From assembly GCA_013146195.2 (NCBI GenBank), contig CM028377.1, positions 62,828,285-62,892,284 on the forward strand: DNA of 64,000 nt. The letters run 5' to 3'. The stretch is from Codonopsis lanceolata (Eukaryota; Streptophyta; Magnoliopsida; Asterales; Campanulaceae). The notes under the pieces were generated by a model. That model saw only the letters and a list, made by a program, of their open reading frames with translations, did no database searches and was not told the origin of the DNA. How positions within the stretch are numbered: the stretch's first letter is position 1; every line of letters begins with the position of its first letter. Positions 47,916-59,367 of the stretch are shown piece by piece. A program made the position numbers and the translations under genes.

Positions 47916-49364
47916 ATGGCTCTTCAGAATATTCAAAATAACGATATGAACTTGGTCTTATCTAGTGATGCCAAGCCTCGACTTAAGTGGACTCCCGTAC
48001 TTCACCAACGCTTTGTTGATTCTGTCAATCAGCTTGGCGGGCCAGACAGTTAGTACAAGACCTTGTTTACTAATCCATTTCTGTTGCATGATAATAGAAG
48101 TGTTAACGCTTCTCATTTTTATTTTTAATGGACAGAGGCAACGCCTAAATCGTTGATGAGGGTGATGGGCATTCGTGGACTTACTTTGTACCACTTAAAG
48201 AGCCATTTGCAGGTATACTAGTATCTTGTTATGCATTGAGATCATAATTTTTCTTGCCTTGATCAATCAGGACATGTAATGACCGTATTGTGGTTTTCAT
48301 TGTTGCAGAAATATAGGCTGGGGAAAAGTGAACAATCAACAATTTTTGATGAAACTAAGCAAGAAGGTAACTGAAGTGTGCATTAGATTATTTATTGCCT
48401 TGTCACGATGTGATTGACTTTCTGGATTCTAATCATCAAAAATGTTGCAGTCTTGATTGATGCAGAATACGTTGAGAATCAAAGAAGTGACTTGAGTACA
48501 GACTACTGCGATGGAGCGCAGAACCCGATCAATGAGTAATAATATTTAAAATAATTCAGTATAATAGTCTCGTAATAATTTTTATTGTGATAATAGAAAG
48601 AAAGACATTTACCAATGAAAGGTTTCGTTTATCAGAAGCTCGCAGATAGCTCAGGCTCTACAAATGCAAATGGAGATACAGAGGAAACTTCATGAACAGC
48701 TTGAGGTAAAACACGTTGTGAATCCTAATCCTTACAATCATTAAGAAGGTAGTTTTGAATTTAAAGTAATTAATAATCTGTGTTTCAGGTACAAAGGCTT
48801 TTGCAGCTGAGAATTGAGGCACAAGGCAAGTATTTGCAGTCGGTATTAAGAAAAGCACAGGATACGCTTGCAGGGTATAATAGCTCTTCTGCAGTAGAAG
48901 TGGAGAATGCTAAAGCTGAACTCTCTCAATTAGTGTCATTGGTGGACAGAGGTTGTCCAAGTTCTTTATTGTCTGTATTAACAGAACTCGATGGGTCGAG
49001 TTTAAAAAACATGGAAAAGAAAGCAATGGGAACACCCATAGGAGGTTCACTGGAAAGTTCCTTAACGTCATCCGAGAGCTCTGGAAGGAAAGAAGAAACT
49101 AAACTGAAACGTCTTACTAATGAATGGAATGAGAATGAGAATGGGAATGGTGCGGTTGAATTGTCATTAATGGAAATGAGTTCCGGGGAAAAGAATAATG
49201 GAAATGGAAGGAAGAGGAGTGGAAGCACCATTTCTGATGGGAATTGCAATAAACGATTGTTGATGGATGAAGGGGAGAGAAAGGGGATTGAACAACCAAG
49301 GAAATTGGATCTGAACAGTCAGTATCTAAATGAGTTTGACTTTGGGCTAACTCAATCGACTTGA
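47916..49364 (+). CDS. MYB-CC (GARP/G2-like) transcription factor, copy 2
   Basis: Exons 47916-48048, 48136-48212, 48309-48366, 48451-48535, 48636-48705 and 48789-49364, each exactly 12,822 bp from the copy 1 exons. The predicted 332-residue protein appears identical, including R58, LHEQLE and the LDLN tail, and the introns show no indels. With a contig join just upstream, this is more likely the other allele, or an unpurged haplotig, than a paralogue. If it is a real duplicate it is very recent or subject to gene conversion. Confidence 0.88.
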
Positions 49365-49823
49365 ACTGAGACATTGTAATCTGTGGTGGAACTGGATCAT
49401 GGAGATAAAAATGTTGTTGATATAGGAGGAAATGTATGTATGTATGTATGATTGTACCCAAAAAAAGAAAGTTTGTATATTGGTAAGTTTATTGGGTCAG
49501 GGGGGACCTGGTGAACTTTGGAAAGTAGTCTATCCATATTGGTAAAGGTAGTCCAATAATACTTAATACTATATATATTTGGGTAAGACTCTCCCACACT
49601 CCTTACTACCCACAAACACAACACTGACGCGATCGATCCAAGCACGCCCAGTCGCAACTTAAAAAGAAACTGGATTTCTTAAAAGTTTCTGTGATCAACT
49701 CCCATCTATATGTTGAGACTTGAGGCTCTGTCAAACGTATTCATCAATAATTTACTCACCCTTCCGTTCCTAAATGGTACTTATTATAACCAACTTCAAT
49801 GACACTAATAATATAATTATATA

Positions 49824-51572
49824 TTTCCTCCGTTTCGGGCAAAGAGTTTACTATTTTATTTTGAGATGTTTTATTTAAAGAGATCGCTTTAAAAAATTTA
49901 GGCATGAAAGTGTATTATTTATTTTACGCTGAAATGAATATTCCAAGTATATTATTCATTATTTATTTAAAATGTGTGTTTTATGTCATTTCATTTGTAT
50001 TAATGAATTTTAGCAAAACAAATATATTATTTATTGAATTAATATTATATTAGTAAAAATGGTAGTTATTACATAATTTTTATTAGTATTAATGTTATTA
50101 AAATATATGTTGTGTGAGTTTATTTTAATGTAATATAATTTTTATTTCCTATTAATGTTGTTGCTTCAATATTTATAAACTTTATTATAACTAACTTTAA
50201 TATTATAAACAACTTATAACTAACAATGTAAATAAAAATAGTTGAATTAATTTTATGTAGTATTTAAACCCAAATACAAAACTAACAATTTTGATAAAAA
50301 CTAAAATACAGAAATATTACTTAAACAAAAAAAAAAAAGGAAAGTGAAGATGAAGCGCTACAGTATTGCGCTAGATTTGAGGAAGCTAGGGTTGGTCTTC
50401 TTCAATTTAAAGATGGGTTTAGAGCTTCATTCATGAGGAAATAGTTCATTTTGTCTCTTAAATAAAGTCATAATCCGTTGGAGATGGTCTCGGGAATAGC
50501 CGAATAGATAGAGTTGGGGACATTATGCAGCAGATGGAATATTGATTCGGTGCATATTCCAAATATGTCCACAATGTCAAATGCAACATGGTAGGATAGT
50601 GATTGTCGGCTATACGCATACCACTAAGGCACTGATTAAGGAAAAGTCCAACTGCATTAGAATGTGACACGTTCAAAAAAAACTACTCACTATTAGTACT
50701 ATTTTGTTTTTTAACTAGGTTGAATCGTGAGTACTTGATTTTGGTCGCCATTCTTATTATCGAGGAAAATTGTGGGATGTCTTGAAATGATCTGAGGGGT
50801 TTGAGAATATTCAACTAATAACGCATACAGGTCAAAAAGAAAGCAAAGTCTTCAAGAAACTCGATACGTCCTCCAATATCTTATGTCGAATTCACTACTA
50901 TTTTGTGATTGTGTCTATGATACGATTAGGATTAGGGGTATCAAAATTTTATCAAACCTATTTGGTTATTCAATATATCAATTATAAATGATTTATTGTG
51001 TGTTATTTATTAACATTTAATTAAGTTAATGGGTATTATTCATTAATACCAATTAGTAACCAATAACAAAATAAATAATTAGGGATATTAACCAGTTATC
51101 CGAGTTTTATTCACTAGTTACACCATTACCATTGGATTTATCAACTAATGCTACTACCATCACCCGCCTCCACCCACCACCATTACCTCCCACCTTCGGC
51201 AACCTTCGGCCACCGCCTCCAACGGCCCCCGCCACCTACCGCCAACAGCCACCACCCACCTCCGGCCACCGCTCTCTACCACCACCGTTGCCACCACCAC
51301 CCCTATATGCTCTTTATACTTAAAAATAATAATAAATTGATACAAAATTTTCTATTAACAAGATTCATACTTGAATCAATTTACTTTATACCAAAGCTAA
51401 AAACCACTATGCTAAATCATTTTTTGAAATTTATTGGAAAGTTTAATATAAATATAAACAAGTAATCATAAAAATTGTTGAATATAAGTATTTAATTTTT
51501 TAATAAGGTATTTGACTTTTTAATAAGCACATATACTTTCTCTCATGACTATGAAGACTATTATATAATTTT

Positions 51573-51649
<77 letters not shown>

Positions 51650-51946
51650 GTGATAAAAATAGTGTAGCAAATGTCACACTATTGCAAAGGTCACTTTTTA
51701 TTTGAGGAGTTAAAAAAAAGAAAGAAAAAGATAAAATTCAAAATTAGGAGATTTAATTATATTATTTAGTTACTCACTCAATTCCACTTAAATATTTGAG
51801 TATGCATACTTAATATGTTAATATTAAATATGAAGTATAAAGTTAAAATATTTTAGAGATTATAAACATAAATTTTTAGAGTGTTGTACTCTTTAAGTGA
51901 AGCATCCTAAATAGTATAACGATTTTGTTACTTGGAACGGAGGGAG
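49824..51946. mobile_element. Mariner/Stowaway-type element, copy 2
   Basis: Same ends and TA flanks as 37005-39055, but 2.12 kb long because of microsatellite and CCACC-rich differences. Confidence 0.6.
51578..51646. repeat. (TA)n microsatellite, copy 2
   Basis: About 34 TA units. Confidence 0.95.
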
Positions 51947-52805
51947 TAATTTATTGGTCAGCAAAAAAACTAATTTCAACCAGCTTTTATTTTCATGGAT
52001 AAGAAGTCAATCAAAATACTGTCTTTTTCATTTGCAATTATCTTACAACAAGATTAAAAAGTTATGTCTTATTTAGATATATAGAGCATTAAATTTAGTC
52101 TAGATCTCATCCCAAATTTATTCTACATTACCCGATTATAGAAATTTTAATATCTGTTTGGGATAAAATTAGAATTATTTATAAGTAGATTGAATGAAAA
52201 TGAATGGAAGGCTACTCGACATTAACAGTTATTTAAAGTTTAAACCATACAATTCTTCTTCCCTCTTAATTTCTTAAAAGTGTGTGTGTGTGTTTAGTTT
52301 TGTGCGTGTATTTATACGCGTATTGTGTGTGTTTTTGTCAGTACTGTGTGTCTGCGTGTGAGTGTTTGTGTTTGTAAACAAAATATAATCTTGCTTATTG
52401 GGTATTATCCAGATAATATCCATTTGTTATTGGATAGGATTGGGTATTATCCAATAACACTCAATTGTCACCCCTAGGTACGATGTCCATGCATTCTTGA
52501 TATCTTTTTGGGGTAAACACTCAGGATATTAATTATAGAGGGTAACTTTGTAATGTAGAGAGAGAACAAAGATGGAAACAAAGAAATGGACTAACTGTTT
52601 AGAATATTAATTGTTAGGGTGACTTTGCCATAGGGAGAAAAACCAAGTAGTTAAAAGAGAGTAATCACCAATTCTTACATGTGAATGTGCGAATTAATCC
52701 TAACTATTAAATATTTCTAAATAATTCAATTAGACTCTGTAGTTAGTTTTTTTCAATTATAAGTGTGAAAATTGAATTGCATAGTAGCATAGATTACTTT
52801 TATTA

Positions 52806-53438
52806 CTAGTGAAACACCCGTACATTGCACGGTTTGCGCACTGGTGTAAAATAATATACTCAATTAAAGTTGAATAATAAACAATTAAAAACTTTAATAT
52901 GGATAAAGTGAACAAAAATTAATAAACACTACATTTAATTAAAGATAGAAAATGACATAAATTTGAAAAAATATTATAAATTTTGGAATACTTCTTTATA
53001 TACAACATTTGTCGTTGAGTAAGTGACATAGATTTATATAAATGCATTTTCCTTTTTCAGTACAACATGAATTAAAATGTATAAAACAAAATAAAATATA
53101 ATATAACATTTAACAAAAAAAACTTTACATTGAGTAAGTGACATAGATTTATCTATATGCATTTTATTGTCCGAGAAGGGAGAGGGAAATGAACAATTTT
53201 AATCATTCGTTAAATCAACAATTGATGAGATACTTGTGGCTGTTGATGATGAAAATCCATAGAGATGATAATTTCGAGTATTCCATACTAACGTAGCAGT
53301 TGTAACAAAATGTTGTGAATTGAAAATACAAACATATGACAAAATATGTTACGCCTAAAGACGAAATGATATAATGGACTACTATGGACCATTATAGCAT
53401 CAAAATATGTTACGCCTAATGTCAAAATGATATAATGG
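52806..53438 (-). mobile_element. Helitron 3' end (copy 2), cut by element B
   Basis: CTAG (52806-52809) next to A with the same hairpin as at 39720. The minisatellite begins near 53340 and is interrupted after ATAATGG at 53438. Confidence 0.55.
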
Positions 53439-55024
53439 TGTGAGGTTACCGGGATGCGCCCGTGCACCCTTGGTTAGGGGTGCGCGTACGTGCGGATGCA
53501 GGACACCACTGCTCTCGTTCCACCCTCCCTTGTTTAGGAGAAGACGAAATCAAAAGTGCGAGAGGAGTGCTGTCTATGATAGCGCGTTGGAATGCGCCTC
53601 GGTTGCCTTTAGTGGATTTTATTAAAAAATAGTCTTATGGCCCGTTTCAGATCACTATGGGAGCTTTGAGTTTCCCGTATCAAGTTATCCCTTTTTTTAG
53701 GAGATACCAGGATATGGGAATACATCACCCTTCCATATTCATTCACCCTTTTATAGGGGAGAACGGAAAAGTGCAAAGAAAGAGTGTTGCGAGGCCCCAC
53801 TGAATCCAAAAGGTTTTAGAGTCGCCATCTTTATTTTAAGGCAAAACTAAAGCAAAACCAGAAAAAGAAAACCAGAGATAAAAGCGGGTTCGGAGGCTAA
53901 GTTACGAGTTGGGAAGGTGTAGGCACCCAACTCGCCCTTTCGGTCTCAAAATAGTTTTTGGCTAAAGTATGCTTATTGTTATATTTATTTAGCAGATAAA
54001 TAAAGCATTAAAAAACAGGAAAATAAAACAAATACATCCGTGGCTACATTATTTACGGACTTGTAGCCATTTCCTTACAATAATTACAAATGCATTTAAA
54101 AATATTTGGTCATTATAACGGCCCTTTTACATACTATTTCCTAATCTAATCCGAGCAGCACAACGACTTATATTGACTACATTGGGCCAGATTTAAATAA
54201 CAACTTTACAAATAATAAATAGACAAATAAGTAAATAAATAAATAAAAACGCCCTTAAAGGCTATTACCTTTTAGAGCGGGGTGTGCTCGCTCTGTCCTT
54301 CTCGGGAGAGGGAGACTTTTATTGCTTATTGCTGATGTGACTTGGGCAGAGTGACGGCTTATATAGGGTAGTTTTGGCTTACTCACTCGGGCGGAATGAC
54401 GGCTTAGTTTTGGTGGTTTTGGCCTTTTTGGTTGGGCAGAATAACAGCTTATTTAGGGTGGTTTCAGCCTATTTACTCGGGCAGAGTAACGGTTTACTTT
54501 GGGATTTTTGGGCCGAGGAAATATGGGAGATACCTAACTAAAGGGCTAGGGATCACTTTAATCGGTTGGATTTGTGTTTTGGCGGAATTTGGACAGGGTT
54601 TTGTGGCTTTATGAGGGGGGATCGGACGATCGCTCTCGGCGTAAAAATTATGCAGAGTAACTCTTCGTCGAAAAAGGGTGTCGAAATGGGGAGCCGGGCA
54701 CCTCTATTTATAGTTGGATCTGTGTTTCATCGGCTTGTACCTCGCGCTCAACATTTTGTACAATGCATTAACGAAGCGGGCACTGTTGAAGACCTTGGCG
54801 CGGACATACAGCAACTTGGGCGCGGCGCCAAGCATGTTGGGCGGGGCGCCAACTGTTCAATTTCCTTAATTTTTTAAAACTTTCCTCCCCTGCAGTTCAC
54901 TGTTCATCCTACTTTCTTCTTTTGCATTTTTAACCCTGTAACTTGACATTTTGTTAAGTTTAAGCAGTTCTTGATATCGCATGCCAGAGTTACATATCAG
55001 GGGTACGAAATTGGGGTGTCTACA
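53439..55024 (-). repeat. 3' LTR of element B
   Basis: On the plus strand it runs from TGTGAGGTT to TGTCTACA. It is similar to the 5' LTR (62601 onward), with scattered substitutions and small indels, and homologous to the A LTR. It holds the empty site of the MITE found in the 5' LTR (TTTTAGAG at 53815-53822). Confidence 0.88.
54704..54713 (-). promoter_or_regulatory. TATA box of the element B LTR
   Basis: CTATAAATAG on the minus strand, at the position equivalent to 9693-9701 in A. Confidence 0.6.
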
Positions 55025-55086
55025 GAGCCCCTCAACAATGGAGTCTACGGGTAACCCAAGGCTTACTGAGTAGACGAACATCGTTG
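55025..55086 (-). other. Polypurine tract and abutting 54-nt hairpin of element B
   Basis: The purine tract AGGGGCTC (55025-55032, minus strand) is preceded by a 54-nt hairpin (55033-55086). On the minus strand the arms are CAACGATG/CATTGTTG and GTCTAC/GTAGAC, plus an inner GTAA/TTAC. Relative to A, one U-A pair has become C-G and one G-C has become G-U. Confidence 0.75.
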
Positions 55087-55261
55087 ATAAACAATAGACT
55101 CTCCAATTTCGTTCAATTATAAAACGAGAATGAGATGCAACAGGTAGTAGTTATAATGCACAGTATATAACACAAACCAAACTCCATAACCTAGACTTAT
55201 TTAGTCGGTTATAGCAAGTTATCGTAATTTTTAAGCAGATATGAAATGAAGTGCTCTAATG

Positions 55262-55605
55262 GTCGGACCTACTAGTGTAGGCGGCCTACGTATCCCTTAA
55301 TAAAGGAAATCAGACCAAAACGTAGTTCAGGCCAAAACCTAAACTATCACTCGTGCGACGGTCGCGCCTACCGAGATAGGCTGCCTACATATCCTTAAAC
55401 AAGGAATCAGACCGAGACGTAGTTCACTCAGCTGGGGACTAAATGCTGCGGTGCAAGTGTGGCAATACTAAATGAGCAAGTGCGGCAAAGCTTTATCAAA
55501 TGAGTGCGACAAGGGTAAATAACGTGCTATGATGGTCGCGTCTACCTAGATAGACTGCCTACGTATCCTTAGCCGAGGAATTAGACCAATTGTAGTTCAT
55601 CACGC
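55262..55605 (-). repeat. Three copies of the 4-nt-loop hairpin module
   Basis: Copies near 55262-55330, 55364-55435 and 55533-55605, each with GGTCTGATTCC-like and GGATACGTAGGC-like blocks. Hairpins are at 55268-55281, 55366-55381 and 55540-55555. Minus-strand stems are CCTAC/GTAGG, GCCTAT/GTAGGC and GTCTAT/GTAGAC. Element A has one copy (9061-9130). Confidence 0.75.
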
Positions 55606-55616
55606 GGCTGGCCGGA

Positions 55617-55840
55617 ATGAATTGTCTCCTCAGGAACTCAGCCTTCACCAGAGAACAAGACTTTTCCCTATTAATCCGGGGTTGCGTGCCCCTTAAAGGA
55701 AAGTTTCCAACACAGCAAAAAATGCATGGAATATATTGTCTCCTTAGGAACTCAGCCTTCACCGGAGAACAAGACCTTTCCCTATTAATCCGGGGTTGTG
55801 TACCCCTTAAAGGAAAGTTTCCAAACATCAACAAATGCAC
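55617..55840 (-). repeat. Two tandem ~112-bp repeats in element B
   Basis: Units share TTGTCTCC, GGAACTCAGCCTTCACC, TATTAATCCGGGGTTG and CCCCTTAAAGGAAAGTTTCC. Each contains a GGGG...CCCC hairpin. Confidence 0.9.
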
Positions 55841-56454
55841 TGCAAAAAAGGAAAATACCTTCCTTTTCTTTACCTTTGTCGTGTCCATGCAGCAAATTAT
55901 TCTTTGTCGCTTTGCCTCTTTCTGACGTTCGTTCTTTGCACTTTCTTTGGGGATTTTTCTTTTGTCACCGTTCCAGCCTTTGCTGGAAAATATTTTCCCC
56001 TGTCTCGCTATGTTTTCGGCTTCGACTGGAAAAATTTCTTGATGCTACTGCATTTTCTTTATTGATCCCTCTAACCTTGGTTAGAAACTTCCATTTTCTT
56101 GCTGCAGCATCTCTTGGTACCAGCTGGAATCATCTTTCTTTGCTGTTGTTTTCTTTTCGCTCCATTTTCTAGCTTCAGCCGAAATTTCTTCTTCTGCCGC
56201 CGCATTTCCTTTGGTTGCATGCACCTATAAATTTTCTTTTCTTTTCTTGTACATGCATTTTCCCCTCTCCTGATTTTTTTATTTTTTTGTTTTTTTTTTC
56301 TTCTTTATTCTGCATGCTCGCCATTTCTCTTCTCTTTTTTTTTCTTCTTCATATTCCTCTTTTTTTGTTTTTCAATATTCCTCTTTTTTTTTTTGATCTG
56401 CCTAGATATACTTCAGATCTGCTAGATTTTGGCATTGTTTGGCGCTTTTGAAGT

Positions 56455-57100
56455 ATTCCTGACTTTATTGATAATGCTTATGCATGTCATATCTATGCCT
56501 AAATGATGCAATTAAGTAATGAGGCATGCAATTTACGCAATTTATTCTTACGATGCATGATTAAACTAGTGGTCACTATTTGACCATACTATGCATGATT
56601 TATACTATAAATGCAGATGGGGCTATATGATGCATGTTCTAGTCTAAAACATATTTTGCGTGCTATGTGTCCACGAAATGAACTTTTCGGAATACAATTC
56701 AAATTTTTTTTCTGAACACATTTTTTGGCATATTTTTTGGATAAATATAAGATAAAACGGATATATTTCATGCCCTAAAATTTATTTTTCATGCATGCTT
56801 ATGCTGCAGGGACATAGTAAATGACGTAAGAATATTTATTTTTCTGATTGGTGGCAATTTATTTTCTTTTTAGCGCACCCTTAATGCAGCTTATTGGATA
56901 ATAAATGCAAATGCTGGATGCATGTACTACTTTATTTAATGCAAATGTGATGCCTAAAAATTACATGATGCTTGTTAACATGATGCATGAGCATTCTTTA
57001 TTCTATTATGCATGCAATAATGCAAAATGCAGTATATATCTTTAAGATGCAAAATGCATTTTTATGATGCTTAGAATGCAAAAACGTTTATTTAGATGAA
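56455..57100. repeat. TGCAT/CATGCA-rich region of element B
   Basis: Counterpart of 6655-7445 in A. ATGCA or TGCAT occurs at short irregular spacing, with CATGCA cores near 56524, 56790 and 57009. It persists although the surrounding antisense gene 2 exons are gone. Confidence 0.6.
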
Positions 57101-57154
57101 AAAACAATACATAAAAAAAAATTTGTTTGTTTTTTTTGTTTTTCTCTTTTTGTG

Positions 57155-57157
<3 letters not shown>

Positions 57158-57199
<42 letters not shown>
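57158..57199. repeat. (ATT)n microsatellite
   Basis: About 14 ATT units. Confidence 0.95.
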
Positions 57200-57574
57200 T
57201 TATATATATATTTAAAAAAACTTGTACAAACATTTACAATGCAATTTAATTTTATATGATGCAAAATAAACAAAATAAATGCAGACTCAAAACACACGCA
57301 CAAAGCAAAGCTATACTGATATCTAATGGGTAATGGCACACTGTATTTTCAAAACGGATTTTAAAGGAATATACCTTCGGGCTTGAGCAGGCTTTTCCCT
57401 TTCTCTTTTTTTTTTAATGATAATATGCGGGGAGAGGAAAAGGCAGTCATTTCTTCCTGTTGTTCTCGGCCATATATTTGTTGCAGGGCTACATTTGGCA
57501 TAAGGCTATTCTTCTAGCCCCTGCATTTTTCTTCGCAATCGAGCAGGCGATAGTGAATGGTCGAACTCCAAGTC

Positions 57575-57745
57575 GTCATTTTGGACAATGGCAATGCGGA
57601 TGATGAATAGGGCGAGGACACTTCTGGTGCTTCTCATTCTGATGAGACTGAGCCTTTTCTGTGCCTTGCAGAAGAAGTATATGGGCTCGGCCGGGCAGAT
57701 GCCGCAGGCATTGATGGACTGCTCCGGGGCTTAAGCTGCAAATGA
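57575..57745 (+). pseudogene. C-terminal remnant of antisense gene 1 in element B
   Basis: The plus strand reads LDNGNADDE, a stop, then GEDTSGASH, FLCLAEEVYGLGRAD and LLRGLSCK with TGA at 57743-57745. It aligns with the end of antisense gene 1 of A (DNGDADDEEDEDTSGGSH, LMCLEVYGPGWA). The rest of that gene is deleted. Confidence 0.65.
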
Positions 57746-58039
57746 AGGATAATTTTGGGGGAAACAAAGGGGTAGAGGCAATAATAGATATGTACAGGCA
57801 ATTAATGTATAATCTAAATTTCTTTAGCAATTATTCATAAGTTGCATCTTAGGACATGTAATAATATATTTTAGTGTTTTAATGTGAGCCTTTGTCGTGG
57901 TTTTTTTTTTTATTCTGTTAGTCGAGCCCCTTTGCATGCTGAAGACTAGAGGTAGGATGTCGAGGTTTCAAAGAGTGCTTTCCCTCCCCTTTTTCTCCTG
58001 ATATATATTTTTTATATTTTTTTATGCTCTAACTTTTGC

Positions 58040-58162
58040 CTAGGTCGTCCTTTTTGGGTTTTCAGCCTAGCGAGCCCTTATTTCTCATTTTTTTTCTTTC
58101 ATTTTTTTTTCTTATTTTGCTTTAATTTTTGCCTAAGCCGCCCTTTCAGGTTTTCAGCCTAG
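58040..58162 (-). other. Twin post-pol hairpins of element B
   Basis: Hairpins at 58133-58162 and 58040-58070, 92 bp apart, equivalent to 2081-2110 and 2164-2193 in A. The first has G-U changes only. The second has one outer-stem mismatch and a changed loop. Confidence 0.65.
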
Positions 58163-58185
58163 CGAGCTGGAGAGGGAAGCACTTG

Positions 58186-58910
58186 CCGGATAGGGTGGTT
58201 CGAGCATAATACCTTTTGAGCTCATTAAGATTGAAGGGCTAAACAAGGTCTTTTCTTTCCTGGCTTGTAAGGAGTACGACATCTCCTGACCGGATCTCTT
58301 TGACAATATACGACACATCATGGAAGAGAGTGGTAGCAGCCTTTTGATAAGTAGCCCCCAGCATTTTCTAGCCCAGACAGCATTACATGATAGCAGTAGG
58401 TTCCCCAAGGGGTGGTGAATGAGGTCTTTTCTTGGTCTTCTACTGCCGTTTTGATTTGATTATAGCCCAGCATGCCGTCGACGAAGGATCTGACTTTGTG
58501 AGAAGCAACGGCGTCTACCACAATATTGATGTTGGGTAGAGGGAAGTTATCTTTGGGCGACGCTTTGTTGAGGTCGCGAAAGTCTTACGCAGATCTGGAC
58601 CTTCCTATTGGGCTTGGGAATGGTCACTATATTGGACAGCGAGATCGGATATTTTTTTTTTTACTCTTTATTTTTTTTTTACTCTTTATCTTTTTTTTTT
58701 CTACTCTTTTTTTTTACTACCCGAATGAAGTTGACGTACAGCTGTTTCATGATTTCTTTTTTTTTTTACTTGTAATGACCATTCCGACTTGATACGATGG
58801 AGCTTTTGCTTGATTGGCCGAGCATCCGGATATATGGGGATCCGGTGTTCAACTATGGCTGGATCTGGCCCCGACACATCTTTATAGAACCAGGCGAGTA
58901 TATCCACGAA
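58186..58910 (-). pseudogene. RT fragment fused by deletion to the integrase C-terminus
   Basis: The minus strand starts with DILAWFYKDVSGPDPAIVEH and IPIYPDARPIKQKL, is disrupted by an A/T-rich expansion (58650-58770), and continues with DFRDLNKASPKDNFPLP, FVDGMLGYNQIKTAVEDQEK and TTPWGTYCYHVM. RT text ends at AATTLFHDV (about 58318), and the next residues are SYIVKEIRSGDVVLL and PFNLNELKRYYA, which belong to the integrase end (compare 1921-2040). The YVDD box, both RNases H and the integrase core are missing. The terminal stop seen in A is lost. Confidence 0.85.
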
Positions 58911-59367
58911 TTCTTTAAAGAGATCAGTGGGTGGTGTTCTTTTGGAGCCTTGCAGGTAGTTGCCGATTTTGATTCCTTTGATTTCATTGTCCAGCCCTCA
59001 TATTGATAGTGGACCAGTCTTCAGTTGCTGTTGATGATGTTGTCCCTGGTGCTCTACTGACTTTACAAGCTCAAGCAAATAATTTTTTTTTCTTTTGGGT
59101 CCTATTAAATGACTCATCATTATAATTATTTAATGCGTCTTTTAATATAGGTGCAACTAAGAAATAAGCAAAGACATTTAGATTATTATTAAAAGCACAC
59201 TGTACAGGGTTTATTACATTATTGAGGACATGGGGTTTGAGATCCTCAATTTTATGGAGCGGATTGGTAGATGACCAATCCGTAAGGCTAGGGAAAGGAA
59301 TATGGATAATATATATGGGCGGTCCAACAAATCTGCGGGCGTCAAAAAGCAGGCCGGTCTTAATATA

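Larger units (their letters stand above)
45875..53438 (+). repeat. Large duplicated segment, copy 2 (MYB locus)
   Basis: Homologous to 33039-40355. It begins at the gap and ends where element B is inserted in the minisatellite. Differences from copy 1 include a 192-bp segment (51991-52182) between two TTTAT words, a longer CCACC-rich stretch near 51170-51300, and a mosaic block near 50690-50900. Confidence 0.93.

Noticed and set aside
33039..53438. True tandem gene duplication of the MYB-CC gene as the default reading
   Set aside because: Not excluded, but the 100-N join and the identical gene with polymorphic flanks fit overlapping haplotigs better.
57630..57665. CTGATGAG words considered as hammerhead ribozyme cores (also near 26115)
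   Set aside because: No GAAAC at the required spacing and no flanking stems.
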